NCBI RefSeq assembly: GCF_038592985.1
Contig: NZ_CP151951.1
Location: 1,913,001-1,977,000, forward strand
Length of the DNA stretch: 64,000 nucleotides
From: Paenibacillus sp. FSL R10-2782
GTDB taxonomy: Bacteria; Bacillota; Bacilli; Paenibacillales; Paenibacillaceae
Direction: 5' to 3'
Shown: positions 34,995-43,734 of the stretch, in pieces
Layout of the letters: every line of letters starts with the position of its first letter
How positions within the stretch are numbered: the stretch's first letter is position 1
The notes under the pieces: generated by a model
Seen by the model: only the letters and a program-made list of their open reading frames with translations
Database searches by the model: none
What the model was told of the DNA's origin: nothing
Made by a program: the position numbers and the translations under genes

Positions 34995-36941
34995 ATGAAT
35001 ATTATGACCATTGAACATATAACGAAAAGCTATGGCGAAAAAATGCTGTTTGAGGATGCTTCCTTTGGCATGGATGAACGTGACAAAATAGGAGTGGTCG
35101 GTGTGAACGGCACCGGGAAATCTACTTTTTTACGCGTGATTTCCGGCTTGGAGCCACCGGATGATGGTAATATTGCGGTCAACAACGATGTACGTATTCA
35201 ATATTTAGCGCAAAATCCGGAGTTTGACCCCGAGGTGAAGGTACTCCAGCATATTTTCCACGGCAACCAGCCTGAAATGAAGGCAGTGCGCGAATATACG
35301 GAAACGATGGAGATGCTGGAGCTGAATCCGGGTAGCGAGGAGCTTCAAAACCGCCTGTTGCGGGCAAGCCAGCAGATGGATACGCTCCAGGCATGGCAAC
35401 TGGAGAGTGAGGCCAAAAACGTGTTGACCCGACTGGGTATCACACAGTTTGAAGCACGTATGGGTGTGCTCTCTGGGGGACAGCGCAAGCGGGTTGCTTT
35501 GGCAGCAGCCTTGATCCAGCCCTGTGAGCTGCTCATTCTGGACGAGCCTACTAACCATATTGATAATGAGTCGGTGGAATGGCTGGAGCAGTATTTGCAG
35601 AAAAGACGCGGCGCGTTGCTGATGATTACGCATGATCGCTATTTTCTGGATAGAGTGGCGAATGTCATGCTGGAGCTGGATCATGGTCGACTTTTCCGGT
35701 ATGAAGCTAACTATACTCGTTTTCTGGAGCTAAAGGCGGAACGCGAGGAACGGGAAGCGTCTTCGGAGCAGAAACGGCAAAACCTGTTGCGCAATGAACT
35801 AGCCTGGATTCGCCGGGGGGCAAAAGCCCGTTCGACCAAGCAGAAAGCGCGTATTGAACGATTTGAACAGCTTAAGGATCAGCAGCCGGAAGCCCGTTCC
35901 GGGTCTGTAGACATGTCGGTAGCCTCCACGCGTCTGGGTAAAAAAATACTGGAGCTGGAGCATCTGTCCAAATCGGTAGATTCCCGCAAGCTGATACAGG
36001 ATTTGAGCTATATTGCTGTGCCCGGTGACCGAGTCGGGATTGTGGGTCCCAACGGTAGCGGAAAATCGACCCTGCTCCAAATGATTGCGCAGCGCGTAGA
36101 ACCGGACTCAGGCAGCGTGGTATTGGGACCGACCGTGAAGCTCGGTTATTTTACCCAGGAACATCAGGAGATGAACGAATCGCTGCGTGTCATCGAGTAT
36201 ATTAAGGAAGAAGCAGAAGTCATCCGGACAGCAGATGGCTCGGCTATTACAGCCGCACAAATGCTAGAGCGGTTTCTGTTTGCGCCAAGCGCGCAATGGA
36301 CGGTCATTTCCCGGTTGTCAGGGGGCGAGAAACGGCGCTTGTACCTGCTGCGCGTCCTGATGTCCGCACCGAATGTATTGTTACTGGATGAACCAACGAA
36401 TGATCTGGATATTCAGACTCTTTCCGTGCTGGAGGACTATCTGGATGAATTTCCGGGTGTTGTTTTTATCGTTTCCCATGACCGGTATTTCCTGGACCGC
36501 ACGATAGACAAGGTACTGGCATTTGAAGGAGAAGGTCAGGTACGTGTGCATGTGGGCGATTACAGCGAGTATGCAGAATGGATCAGTAAAAATGCTCCAT
36601 CCGCTGCGAATTCGTCTGTCTCGGCGGGTACTTCTTCTGCTCAGTCTTCCACGTCTAAGTCTGCGGATGCTTTGGATTCAGTCAAGGAGACTACCAAAAC
36701 CAAGCTTAAATTCACCTTTAAGGAACAGCGGGAATATGAGCAAATTGACGAATTGATCGAACAGGCTGAAGAGAAGTTGGCTAGCATCCAGCGACAGATG
36801 GAAGAGTCTTTCAATGATTCCGCACGACTACAAGAGCTTATGGCTGAGCAAACAAAGGCCGAACAGCATTTGGAGCATCAAATGGAGCGCTGGACCTATC
36901 TGAACGAGCTGGCCGAGCAAATCGAACAAAGTAAATCTTAA
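34995..36941 (+). CDS. ABC-F family ATPase (Uup/YfmR-like)
   Basis: 648 residues, two fused nucleotide-binding domains and no membrane part. Walker A GVNGTGKST (~36-44) and GPNGSGKST (~352-360); signatures LSGGQRKR and LSGGEKRR; Walker B LLILDEPTNHID and VLLLDEPTNDLD. A basic P-site linker with KARSTKQKARIERF separates them, and a C-terminal acidic/coiled-coil extension (~560-648) is the Uup type. ABC-F proteins act on the ribosome, resolving stalling; Uup/YfmR relieves stalls and tolerates structure, and does not transport. Start: ATG with AGGGAA upstream. The terminator lies at 36992. Confidence 0.92.
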   Translation: MNIMTIEHITKSYGEKMLFEDASFGMDERDKIGVVGVNGTGKSTFLRVISGLEPPDDGNIAVNNDVRIQYLAQNPEFDPEVKVLQHIFHGNQPEMKAVREYTETMEMLELNPGSEELQNRLLRASQQMDTLQAWQLESEAKNVLTRLGITQFEARMGVLSGGQRKRVALAAALIQPCELLILDEPTNHIDNESVEWLEQYLQKRRGALLMITHDRYFLDRVANVMLELDHGRLFRYEANYTRFLELKAEREEREASSEQKRQNLLRNELAWIRRGAKARSTKQKARIERFEQLKDQQPEARSGSVDMSVASTRLGKKILELEHLSKSVDSRKLIQDLSYIAVPGDRVGIVGPNGSGKSTLLQMIAQRVEPDSGSVVLGPTVKLGYFTQEHQEMNESLRVIEYIKEEAEVIRTADGSAITAAQMLERFLFAPSAQWTVISRLSGGEKRRLYLLRVLMSAPNVLLLDEPTNDLDIQTLSVLEDYLDEFPGVVFIVSHDRYFLDRTIDKVLAFEGEGQVRVHVGDYSEYAEWISKNAPSAANSSVSAGTSSAQSSTSKSADALDSVKETTKTKLKFTFKEQREYEQIDELIEQAEEKLASIQRQMEESFNDSARLQELMAEQTKAEQHLEHQMERWTYLNELAEQIEQSKS

Positions 36942-36991
36942 AATACGAAATAAGTATGATGCGTGAATCGTTTTTCCGTTGTTACTTAAAC

Positions 36992-37028
36992 AAGCAGGTC
37001 TCCGTTAAGCACTGGAGACTTGCTTTTT
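36992..37028 (+). terminator. Intrinsic terminator of the ABC-F gene
   Basis: AAGCAGGTCTCC / GGAGACTTGCTT stem, then T5. Confidence 0.85.
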
Positions 37029-37180
37029 CGTATTTATTCCAGTACATCGGTTGTGGAAATAACTCATATCCGGACTTGGAGACTCGAAGCTACCTATCAT
37101 TATGCAAATGTATGAATTTATTAATATGTTTTTCATATTAATAATCAGTTTATTATATATTTCTAATATTAAAATTTGCT

Positions 37181-37189
37181 TGCTATAAT
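37181..37189 (+). promoter_or_regulatory. Extended -10 promoter of the aldo/keto reductase gene
   Basis: TGCTATAAT with an AT-rich upstream region. No convincing -35. Confidence 0.5.
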
Positions 37190-37218
37190 CAAATTTATAT
37201 GGAAGGGAGGCATTCAAA

Positions 37219-38208
37219 ATGGAATATCGTAAACTTGGAAAAAGCGGTTTGAGGGTAAGCGAGATAGCATTGGGGAACTGGATAACCCACGGTGCACAAG
37301 TGGATGACACCACAGCGAAAGCATGTGTCCATGCTGCATTAGATTCAGGAATCACAACGTTTGATACTGCTGATGTTTATTCAGAAACGATGGCGGAAAC
37401 GGTTTTAGGTCATTCTTTAAAGGGAATACGACGTGAAAGTATTGAACTTTGTACAAAGGTTTTTCATCCAACAGGTACCGGACAGAATGATAAAGGGCTA
37501 TCCCGCAAGCATATTATGGAGGCCTGCCATGCTTCCCTTCGACGCTTGCAGACGGATTATATTGATGTTTATTATGCACATCGTTTTGATCCAAACGTAT
37601 CGCTAGAAGAGACATTTTTGGCATTATCCGATTTGGTTCGTCAGGGGAAGGTTTTGTATGTAGGGGTGAGCGAGTGGACAGCAGACCAGATAAAGCAAGC
37701 TGCGGATTTAGCGAGAGAGCTAAAGATCCCCTTCGTGGCAAGTCAACCCCAATATTCCATGCTCTGGCGTATTATTGAAGCTGAAGTGATTCCCGCTTGC
37801 GAGCAGGAAGGAATTGGACAGGTCGTTTGGTCACCTCTGGCACAGGGTATTCTTTCTGGCAAATATGCAGCAGACAAGCCGCTTCCCGAGGGTTCACGTG
37901 CTTCTACGACAGCAGGTTCACCATTTTTCGAACGCTTGGCCGGGCAATGGTTGCGTAAAGAGGTCCTTCACGCAGTGGAGCAGATCCGACCAATTGCACA
38001 AGAAAATGGTTTGACGTTACCACAGCTTGCAGTGGCATGGGTTTTACAAAACCCGCAGGTGTCCTCAGCTATTATCGGTGCTTCCAAGCCAGAGCAGGTG
38101 AAAGAGAACGTAAAAGCTGCGGGTGTCCGTCTCGATGAAGAGGTTATGAGACAAATGGACAGTATTTTAAACGGTGTTGTTGAACTCGATCCGAGTAAAA
38201 CGGGTTAA
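37219..38208 (+). CDS. Aldo/keto reductase
   Basis: 329 residues, full (beta/alpha)8 length. The catalytic tetrad is visible: Asp49 and Tyr54 in TFDTADVYSE, Lys80 in CTKVF and His121 in YYAHRFD. NADPH-binding marks WSPLAQGILSGKY and IIGASKPEQVKEN follow. The sequence resembles the AKR6/Kv-beta-like group. The physiological substrate is unknown. ATG follows GGAAGGGAGG. It is convergent with the LysR gene, whose stop is only 21 bp away, with no terminator between. Confidence 0.9.
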   Translation: MEYRKLGKSGLRVSEIALGNWITHGAQVDDTTAKACVHAALDSGITTFDTADVYSETMAETVLGHSLKGIRRESIELCTKVFHPTGTGQNDKGLSRKHIMEACHASLRRLQTDYIDVYYAHRFDPNVSLEETFLALSDLVRQGKVLYVGVSEWTADQIKQAADLARELKIPFVASQPQYSMLWRIIEAEVIPACEQEGIGQVVWSPLAQGILSGKYAADKPLPEGSRASTTAGSPFFERLAGQWLRKEVLHAVEQIRPIAQENGLTLPQLAVAWVLQNPQVSSAIIGASKPEQVKENVKAAGVRLDEEVMRQMDSILNGVVELDPSKTG

Positions 38209-38228
38209 GACTAAGCATTGATGGTAGT

Positions 38229-39128
38229 TTACATGTCTAATGGCTCACTACAAGCTGTTTCTTCAACCACCTCCAGAAAATGAGTCAGAACAGCGTCATT
38301 CGCATCTGTTTTCCATGCAGCGTAAAGTGGGATGGACGGAGAATCTTCGTGAAAAGAACGAAATACGACATCATTACGTTGGAAAACAGAAACGGAAGAG
38401 GGAACAATGGAGATGCCTATACCAGCAGCTACCAAGTTAACGATTGTATACATTTGAACGGCTTCCTGTACGATTTGGGGATGGAAGCCGTATTGTCTGC
38501 AAAAGTCTAATATGAGGTCATGAAAAGACGCTCCCATATGAGGCGGAGACAGGATAAAAGATTCTTCCGCTAAAGAACGTAAAGACAAGGTTGGGTGGTG
38601 GGCTAGTGGATGTGTTGCGGAAAGCACGGCGATGAGTGATTCGTTGCTGTAGAGCTGGGAGGTGATATGTATAGATGGATCTGCCCAGCGCAGGAAGCCC
38701 ACATGAACTTTACCGTCGTGTATGGCTTTCAGTTGTTGAACAGATGTCATTTCAAACAACGTGAGCTTCACGTCAGGAAAACGCTCCCGGAATTTCTTTA
38801 AGGCGTTAACCATCAGACCGCCAGATGCCGAATCAACAAAAGCGATGGATAAATGTCCGAATTTCCCCTGACTTGCAAGCTGTGTCGTTTTAATGGATTT
38901 TTCCAATTGAGAAACCATATTTCTGGATTCTTCTAAAAAGATGGCTCCTGCGGACGTAAGTCGAACTTGCCTTTTGGTTCGTTCCAATAGTTTCACGCCA
39001 AGCTCTTCCTCAAGGCTTTGGATTTGTTGGCTCAAGGGGGGCTGGGTGATATTCAGTTTTTTTGCAGCACGATTAAAATGTAGTTCTTCTGCGACTGCGA
39101 TAAAATAACGTAGTTTCTTCAGATCCAT
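38229..39128 (-). CDS. LysR-family transcriptional regulator
   Basis: 299 residues. N-terminal winged helix (MDLKKLRYFIAVAEELHFNRAAKKLNITQPPLSQQIQSLEEELGVKLLERTKRQVRL) and a substrate-binding-like effector domain (~90-295, with LSIAFVDSASGG near its start). LysR regulators usually control neighbours, but here the nearest genes are a convergent aldo/keto reductase and an M42 peptidase, with no divergent partner. The target is therefore unknown. ATG follows GAAAGGA. Confidence 0.9.
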   Translation of the reverse strand: MDLKKLRYFIAVAEELHFNRAAKKLNITQPPLSQQIQSLEEELGVKLLERTKRQVRLTSAGAIFLEESRNMVSQLEKSIKTTQLASQGKFGHLSIAFVDSASGGLMVNALKKFRERFPDVKLTLFEMTSVQQLKAIHDGKVHVGFLRWADPSIHITSQLYSNESLIAVLSATHPLAHHPTLSLRSLAEESFILSPPHMGASFHDLILDFCRQYGFHPQIVQEAVQMYTIVNLVAAGIGISIVPSSVSVFQRNDVVFRSFHEDSPSIPLYAAWKTDANDAVLTHFLEVVEETACSEPLDM

Positions 39129-39200
39129 AGTTGTGATTTCCTTTCGCCAAGCCTTCGCCGACCTATTCTCAGTGGAACGGGCCGGTCGTCATCGTTCGGA

Positions 39201-40238
39201 TTAAACCGTCACATAAGCGGCAAGCAGACGAGCAGTGTTCACCACAGCCAGCTTGTGCGTACGCTCCATCGCATGGGAGGCGTGTACGCCAGGGCCGATC
39301 AGCGCAGCACGGATATTGTTGCCTGCTTTCAGCGCAGCCGAAGCGTCAGAACCATAGTGCGGATAAATATCAACCGCATACGGGATATTCAGCTCCTTGG
39401 CCAGCTCAATCAGACGAGTCGTCATGTCATAATCATAAGGCCCGGAAGAATCCTTGGCACAAATGGATACATCCGTCTCCTTGCAGCTCAGATCCTCGCC
39501 TATGCAACCCATATCGACAGCAATCATCTCGCTGACCCCTTCAGGGATGTAAGCAGCCCCGTGACCGACTTCCTCATAGTTGGAGATGAGCAGCTTAACA
39601 GTATGACGGGGCTTCCAGTCTTCGCGTACAGCGGATTCCAATAAACCAAACAGCGCAGCTACGCTGGCTTTATCATCCAGATGCCGCGACTTGATAAAGC
39701 CGCTGGGTGTCACGACCGGACGGGCGTCGAACGAAATAAAATCGCCTACCGCAATGCCGAGCTGGAGCACATCTTCTTTGGATTCAACAAGCTCGTCGAT
39801 CCGCACCTCCATATGGCTTTCCTTGCGTTCAAAGCTGCGTGCATCATCATAGACATGCACAGACGGATGGCTCGACAAAATCGTGCCTGTATACGTTTGT
39901 CCGCTTCTGGTATGAATAAGGCAGTATTCGTTTTCGATGCTGTTCATCATGAAACCGCCGACAGATGTCAGCCGCAAGGTGCCGTGACTGGTAATCGAGC
40001 GTATCATTGCGCCTAATGTATCCACATGCGCGCTCAGTGCAATTGTAGGGCCTTTTTCATGGCCCTCCAGGGTCAAGATGGCACCGCCTTTGGCGTTCCA
40101 TTCTATGGGCATCCCAAGGCTTGCGGCTTCCTTACGGATCAGTTCCATCACATGATGTGTGTAGCCGCTGGGACTAGGGGTGTTCAATAGTTGATTCAGA
40201 AAGCTCATTATATAATTCTCATTCAGGTGAATCGTCAT
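39201..40238 (-). CDS. M42 family aminopeptidase / glutamyl aminopeptidase-like
   Basis: 345 residues. Zinc-binding and catalytic residues of the M42 family appear in order: His71 and Asp73 in SAHVDTLG, Asp188-Asp189 in SRHLDDKAS, Glu222-Glu223 in NYEEVGHG, Asp244-type in AVDMGCIGEDL, and the C-terminal His in GVHASHAMERTH. A cytoplasmic tetrahedral aminopeptidase is expected. ATG 40238 follows GAGGAGG with nine-base spacing; the longer frame begins inside the upstream gene. It lies 14 bp after the LapA gene, so they are probably cotranscribed. Confidence 0.88.
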   Translation of the reverse strand: MTIHLNENYIMSFLNQLLNTPSPSGYTHHVMELIRKEAASLGMPIEWNAKGGAILTLEGHEKGPTIALSAHVDTLGAMIRSITSHGTLRLTSVGGFMMNSIENEYCLIHTRSGQTYTGTILSSHPSVHVYDDARSFERKESHMEVRIDELVESKEDVLQLGIAVGDFISFDARPVVTPSGFIKSRHLDDKASVAALFGLLESAVREDWKPRHTVKLLISNYEEVGHGAAYIPEGVSEMIAVDMGCIGEDLSCKETDVSICAKDSSGPYDYDMTTRLIELAKELNIPYAVDIYPHYGSDASAALKAGNNIRAALIGPGVHASHAMERTHKLAVVNTARLLAAYVTV

Positions 40239-40252
40239 GTTGTTGCTCCTCC

Positions 40253-40630
40253 TCATTTGGACAACCGGTCAGGCTCAGAGGACGTTTGCTCTGTAACCTT
40301 GTCGGATGTAGACACCACACTGGACGAACCAGACGTGTTATAGACGGTATCCGCATATGCTTCCACAGCGGGTGTGTGCTCTTCTTGTAGTGTATGAAGC
40401 TGGGTGGTCAGACGTTTGATTTCTCTCTGAAGCTTATATTGACGGAAAATACCGAAGGAACCGACGATAAGCCCTCCAAGAAGAGTGCAGCCGAGAATAA
40501 GTAAAATCAAAGGAACGTTGACCGTACGAAATAGTAGATTTACTTGGACCGATTTCACGTTAATGACAGCGAATACAGCCGTTAACAAAGCAATAACAAG
40601 AGCTGCAATCAAAGACCATTGTGTTTTCAA
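40253..40630 (-). CDS. LapA-domain (DUF1049) membrane protein
   Basis: 125 residues. Two hydrophobic helices (~5-25 and 37-60) enclose the family segment NVKSVQVNLLFRTVNVPLILLILG, followed by FGIFRQYKLQREIKRLTTQL, a coiled-coil, and a Ser/Thr-rich acidic tail. The family is associated with lipopolysaccharide assembly in Gram-negatives and has no settled role here. Start: TTG 40630, seven bases after AGGAGG; longer in-frame ATGs lack a site. It lies 14 bp upstream of the M42 peptidase. Confidence 0.8.
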   Translation of the reverse strand: MKTQWSLIAALVIALLTAVFAVINVKSVQVNLLFRTVNVPLILLILGCTLLGGLIVGSFGIFRQYKLQREIKRLTTQLHTLQEEHTPAVEAYADTVYNTSGSSSVVSTSDKVTEQTSSEPDRLSK

Positions 40631-40654
40631 AATGCCACCTCCTTCCGCTACATT

Positions 40655-40690
40655 ATAAAATCCCTTGCCCGTCATGGACAAGGGATTTAT
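40655..40690 (-). terminator. Terminator between pepF and the LapA gene
   Basis: On the minus strand AAATCCCTTG / CAAGGGATTT is followed by TTATAA. It ends pepF. Confidence 0.65.
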
Positions 40691-40731
40691 CCGTGCATCG
40701 TTTCAATGCCGGATTCTAATCGTGTATGGTT

Positions 40732-42528
40732 TTACTTTCCGGCGGTCAGCTTTTCCATTTCCGTAATAACTTCCTCGAATACGCTCATCGCTTCGCGAAT
40801 GGGTTGTGGAGAAGACATATCCACGCCGGCCTTCTTCAAAATATTAATCGAATAATCGCTGCCGCCGCTCTTCAGGAATCCTAAATAACGGTCAACGGCT
40901 GGCTGGCCTTCTTCCAGAATCTGTTTCGAGAAGCTGGTTGCCGCAGAGAAGCCGGTAGCATATTTGTAGACATAAAAGCTGTTATAAAAATGGGGGATAC
41001 GCGCCCATTCCATTTCAATGTCTTTGTCTACTTTCATGCCAGGGCCGTGATATTTCACATTCAGATCATAATAAATCTCTGATAGAAGCTGCGGTGTAAG
41101 GGACTCTCCCTGTTCTGCGCGTTCATGTACGATTTTCTCGAACTCCGCAAACATCGTTTGACGGAATACCGTCGTGCGGAATTGGTCCGCATAGTAGGTA
41201 AGGAGGTACATTTTCTCTTTTGCATCGGTAGATTTTTTCAGCAAGTAGTCCATCAGCAACGCTTCATTCGTTGTCGATGCTACTTCAGCCAGGAAAATGG
41301 TGTACTGGGCATCCCGATACTTTAACGCATTATCCGAGTAATACGAATGCAGCGCGTGTCCCATCTCGTGAGCGAGCGTGAACATGCTGTTCAGATTATC
41401 TTTATGGTTCAGCAGCACATAAGGGTGAGTGCCGTAAGCGCCCCAGCTGTATGCACCTGTACGTTTATTTTCATTTTCGTACACATCAATCCAGCGGTCA
41501 TCGTAGCCTTTTTGCAACGAAGCCAGGTAGTCCTTGCCCAACGGCTTTAGACCTTCCTTCGTTTGCTTTTTAGCATCTTCAAATGAAATATCGAGCTTGT
41601 ATTCGTCCACAAGCGGAGCGAACAGGTCATACATATGAAGCTCATCCACACCCAGCAGCTTTTTACGTAGCTTGATATAACGGTGCAGCAAAGGCAAGCT
41701 CTCGTGAATGGTATCAATCAGATTGGTGTACACTTCCTTCGGAATATTGTCACCGTATAATGACATTTCCAGTACGGAAGGGTACTTGCGAACACGAGAA
41801 TAAAAAACATTTTTGTTCACATTGGCACTCAATGTGGAAGCAATCGTATTTTTATTTTTGGCATACGTATCATAGACCGCTTTAAAAGCACGCTCCCGTA
41901 CTTCCCGGTGCGGGCTTTCAAGAAATTGAATATAGCTGCCATGTGTCAGCTCAGCCTCTTTGCCGTTTTCATCCTTGATTTTTGGGAATTTCATATCGGC
42001 ATTGTTCAGCATACCGAAAATGGTTTGTGGTGCTTGAGCCAGGTTACCAACCTGTGCGAGCAGGGCTTCTTCCGACTTACCCAAAATATGCGCTTTCTCC
42101 CGTTTCATTTCTTGAAGCGTAAAGCGATAATCTGCCAGCTTCGGATCTCCAATCAATGCATCGAGCTGATTGTCGGGCAGCGCCAAAATTTCAGGTGTCA
42201 CGAAAGACAGGGCTTCACTAACCTCAACGCCTAATTTTTTGGCTTTTTGTGAAAGGCCCTGATATGTAGGTTCAGCCGTATCCTCGTCATGATGTAGATG
42301 GGCGTATACGTATACACGCTCGGTTTTGAGTGATAGTTCATCTTCCAGCTTAAAGCAATTGACAATCACTTCGGCTGAATTGAGCTTGCCTTGGAATTGT
42401 GTAGCCTTTTTGGCTAATTGTTTGACTTCTTCGTACTCTTGATCCCATGCTTTACCGTCTGGAAACAGATCATCAAGCTTCCAGGTATTTTCCACAGGCG
42501 CATCTGCGCGTTTTACGATTTCACTCAT
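40732..42528 (-). CDS. pepF: Oligoendopeptidase F (M3B)
   Basis: 598 residues from MSEIVKRADAP. It is a cytoplasmic zinc peptidase of the M3B family, cutting oligopeptides. The zinc motif HEMGH is at 387-391, followed by the third-ligand region FLAEVASTTNEALL and the C-terminal GFSAATSFSKQIL. ATG 42528 follows GAGGAGG with six-base spacing. The same frame continues 44 codons upstream to ATGs at 42660 and 42651, which follow AAGGAGG and encode a signal-peptide-like stretch (MHATKPLALLLTVSVAVSSF...SAAA). A second, secreted form is thus possible. It is monocistronic with a terminator. Confidence 0.92.
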   Translation of the reverse strand: MSEIVKRADAPVENTWKLDDLFPDGKAWDQEYEEVKQLAKKATQFQGKLNSAEVIVNCFKLEDELSLKTERVYVYAHLHHDEDTAEPTYQGLSQKAKKLGVEVSEALSFVTPEILALPDNQLDALIGDPKLADYRFTLQEMKREKAHILGKSEEALLAQVGNLAQAPQTIFGMLNNADMKFPKIKDENGKEAELTHGSYIQFLESPHREVRERAFKAVYDTYAKNKNTIASTLSANVNKNVFYSRVRKYPSVLEMSLYGDNIPKEVYTNLIDTIHESLPLLHRYIKLRKKLLGVDELHMYDLFAPLVDEYKLDISFEDAKKQTKEGLKPLGKDYLASLQKGYDDRWIDVYENENKRTGAYSWGAYGTHPYVLLNHKDNLNSMFTLAHEMGHALHSYYSDNALKYRDAQYTIFLAEVASTTNEALLMDYLLKKSTDAKEKMYLLTYYADQFRTTVFRQTMFAEFEKIVHERAEQGESLTPQLLSEIYYDLNVKYHGPGMKVDKDIEMEWARIPHFYNSFYVYKYATGFSAATSFSKQILEEGQPAVDRYLGFLKSGGSDYSINILKKAGVDMSSPQPIREAMSVFEEVITEMEKLTAGK

Positions 42529-42726
42529 GGAGAGCCTCCTCTTATCGAACGAAATGTGGGGTGGGGCTGCGGCGGAACGGGGCGGCTGCCAAAATGAAGA
42601 AACCGCCACGCTGACCGTGAGCAGCAGAGCAAGAGGTTTTGTGGCATGCATGAACGGCATATCCTCCTTATACCATGGCTTGTTATGCCATAGTATGACC
42701 TCTTGCGCCCAAAAGTATCATTTTCC

Positions 42727-42915
42727 TTACCTTGGGTCGGAACCTATATTTAATAAGCTGTATACAATAAGATAAAAGGCAAAGCAAACCATGATTACGG
42801 CAGTGAGGGCCATCCACTTTTTGAGAGGAGCCGGTAACGTATCACGTTTCATGATCAGCACTCCGCCCAGCGTAAAGGCCAGAATAATGAAGATGAGAAA
42901 GCTATTGGACACCAT
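42727..42915 (-). CDS. Small two-helix membrane protein, unknown
   Basis: 62 residues: hydrophobic segments ~5-22 and ~37-55, with KRDTLPAPLKKW between them. The start lies eight bases after the upstream stop codon, in the style of coupled genes; its own ribosome site is weak. I do not recognise a family. It is probably cotranscribed with the gene at 42923-43156. Confidence 0.6.
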   Translation of the reverse strand: MVSNSFLIFIILAFTLGGVLIMKRDTLPAPLKKWMALTAVIMVCFAFYLIVYSLLNIGSDPR

Positions 42916-42922
42916 GAATGCG

Positions 42923-43156
42923 CTATACCTGTTTGAAAGCGTTCATGATCCGCTGCCACTCTTCCTCGTTATCTTGAAAGGACTGCTTGGGAAACCGATT
43001 TTGAGCCCAATGCATCAGCGCCGGACGGCTCAAAAACGTGTGGGCTTCTTCGCCCCAATCATCGGATATTTCCCGTAGAACGATGTAACGGCCCTGCACC
43101 TCGACAGTCATCATGTTCCAATTGTCTTTTTTGTATATTTCGTGTTTTTTCATCAT
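42923..43156 (-). CDS. Small conserved-looking protein, unknown
   Basis: 77 residues from MMKKHEIYKKDNWN. It is polar, with VEVQGRYIVLREI and MHWAQNRF, and no membrane segment or known motif. ATG at 43156 is chosen because GGAGA lies seven bases upstream; the longer frame from 43225 has no site. Divergent from the cold-shock gene and coupled to the small membrane protein gene after it. Confidence 0.6.
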   Translation of the reverse strand: MMKKHEIYKKDNWNMMTVEVQGRYIVLREISDDWGEEAHTFLSRPALMHWAQNRFPKQSFQDNEEEWQRIMNAFKQV

Positions 43157-43255
43157 ATGCATGTCTCCGATTTTAAAGATGTTTTGGTTCATGATACCGC
43201 AGTTTCCGCGACAAAAGCAAATCATTCCAGCCTGTAAAAGCCCTCAAAACATCAA

Positions 43256-43284
43256 TTGCATTGTGAAAAAGCATGAAGTATAAT
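43256..43284 (+). promoter_or_regulatory. Promoter of the cold-shock gene
   Basis: TTGCAT (43256-43261), a 17-bp spacer and TATAAT (43279-43284). The leader carries a CGCCAT / ATGGCG inverted repeat (43294-43307) just before the AGGAGG. Confidence 0.75.
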
Positions 43285-43329
43285 ATGGATATTCGCCATA
43301 GATGGCGGTATTTTTAGGAGGTTGTTCAC

Positions 43330-43527
43330 TTGAAAGGTACAGTAAAATGGTTTAACGCAGAAAAAGGTTATGGCTTCATCCAAGTGGATGGTGGCGAGGA
43401 CGTATTTGTACATTTCTCCGCAATCCAAGGCGACGGCTTTAAGACTTTGGAAGAAGGTCAAGCGGTTGAATTCGAAATTACTGAAGGTAACCGTGGACCC
43501 CAAGCAGCTAACGTAAATAAACTGTAA
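43330..43527 (+). CDS. Cold-shock protein, CspB/CspD type
   Basis: 65 residues. A single OB-fold with both RNA-binding motifs: RNP1 KGYGFIQV and RNP2 VFVHFSAI. These small RNA chaperones melt secondary structure in mRNAs in the cold. The start codon is TTG at 43330, eight bases after AGGAGG. Followed by a strong terminator, so it is a monocistronic unit with a clear promoter. Confidence 0.95.
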   Translation: MKGTVKWFNAEKGYGFIQVDGGEDVFVHFSAIQGDGFKTLEEGQAVEFEITEGNRGPQAANVNKL

Positions 43528-43600
43528 GTGTAACTGAATTGTAAGAAATGTTCCGCTCATGCGGATGTCTTATATATTACGGTTAAACGATGAATTGAGA

Positions 43601-43637
43601 GCGCAGTTCCTTAAAATTTAAGGGACTGCGCTTTTTT
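43601..43637 (+). terminator. Intrinsic terminator of the cold-shock gene
   Basis: GCGCAGTTCCTT / AAGGGACTGCGC stem, then T6. Confidence 0.9.
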
Positions 43638-43734
43638 GCGTAAAAAAGTTTATGATATGAGAAAGCTGAACTGGAATAGGGTATTATACCGTAATGGAAA
43701 CAAAGCATTCGTTATTATTGAAGGAGTTGATAAG

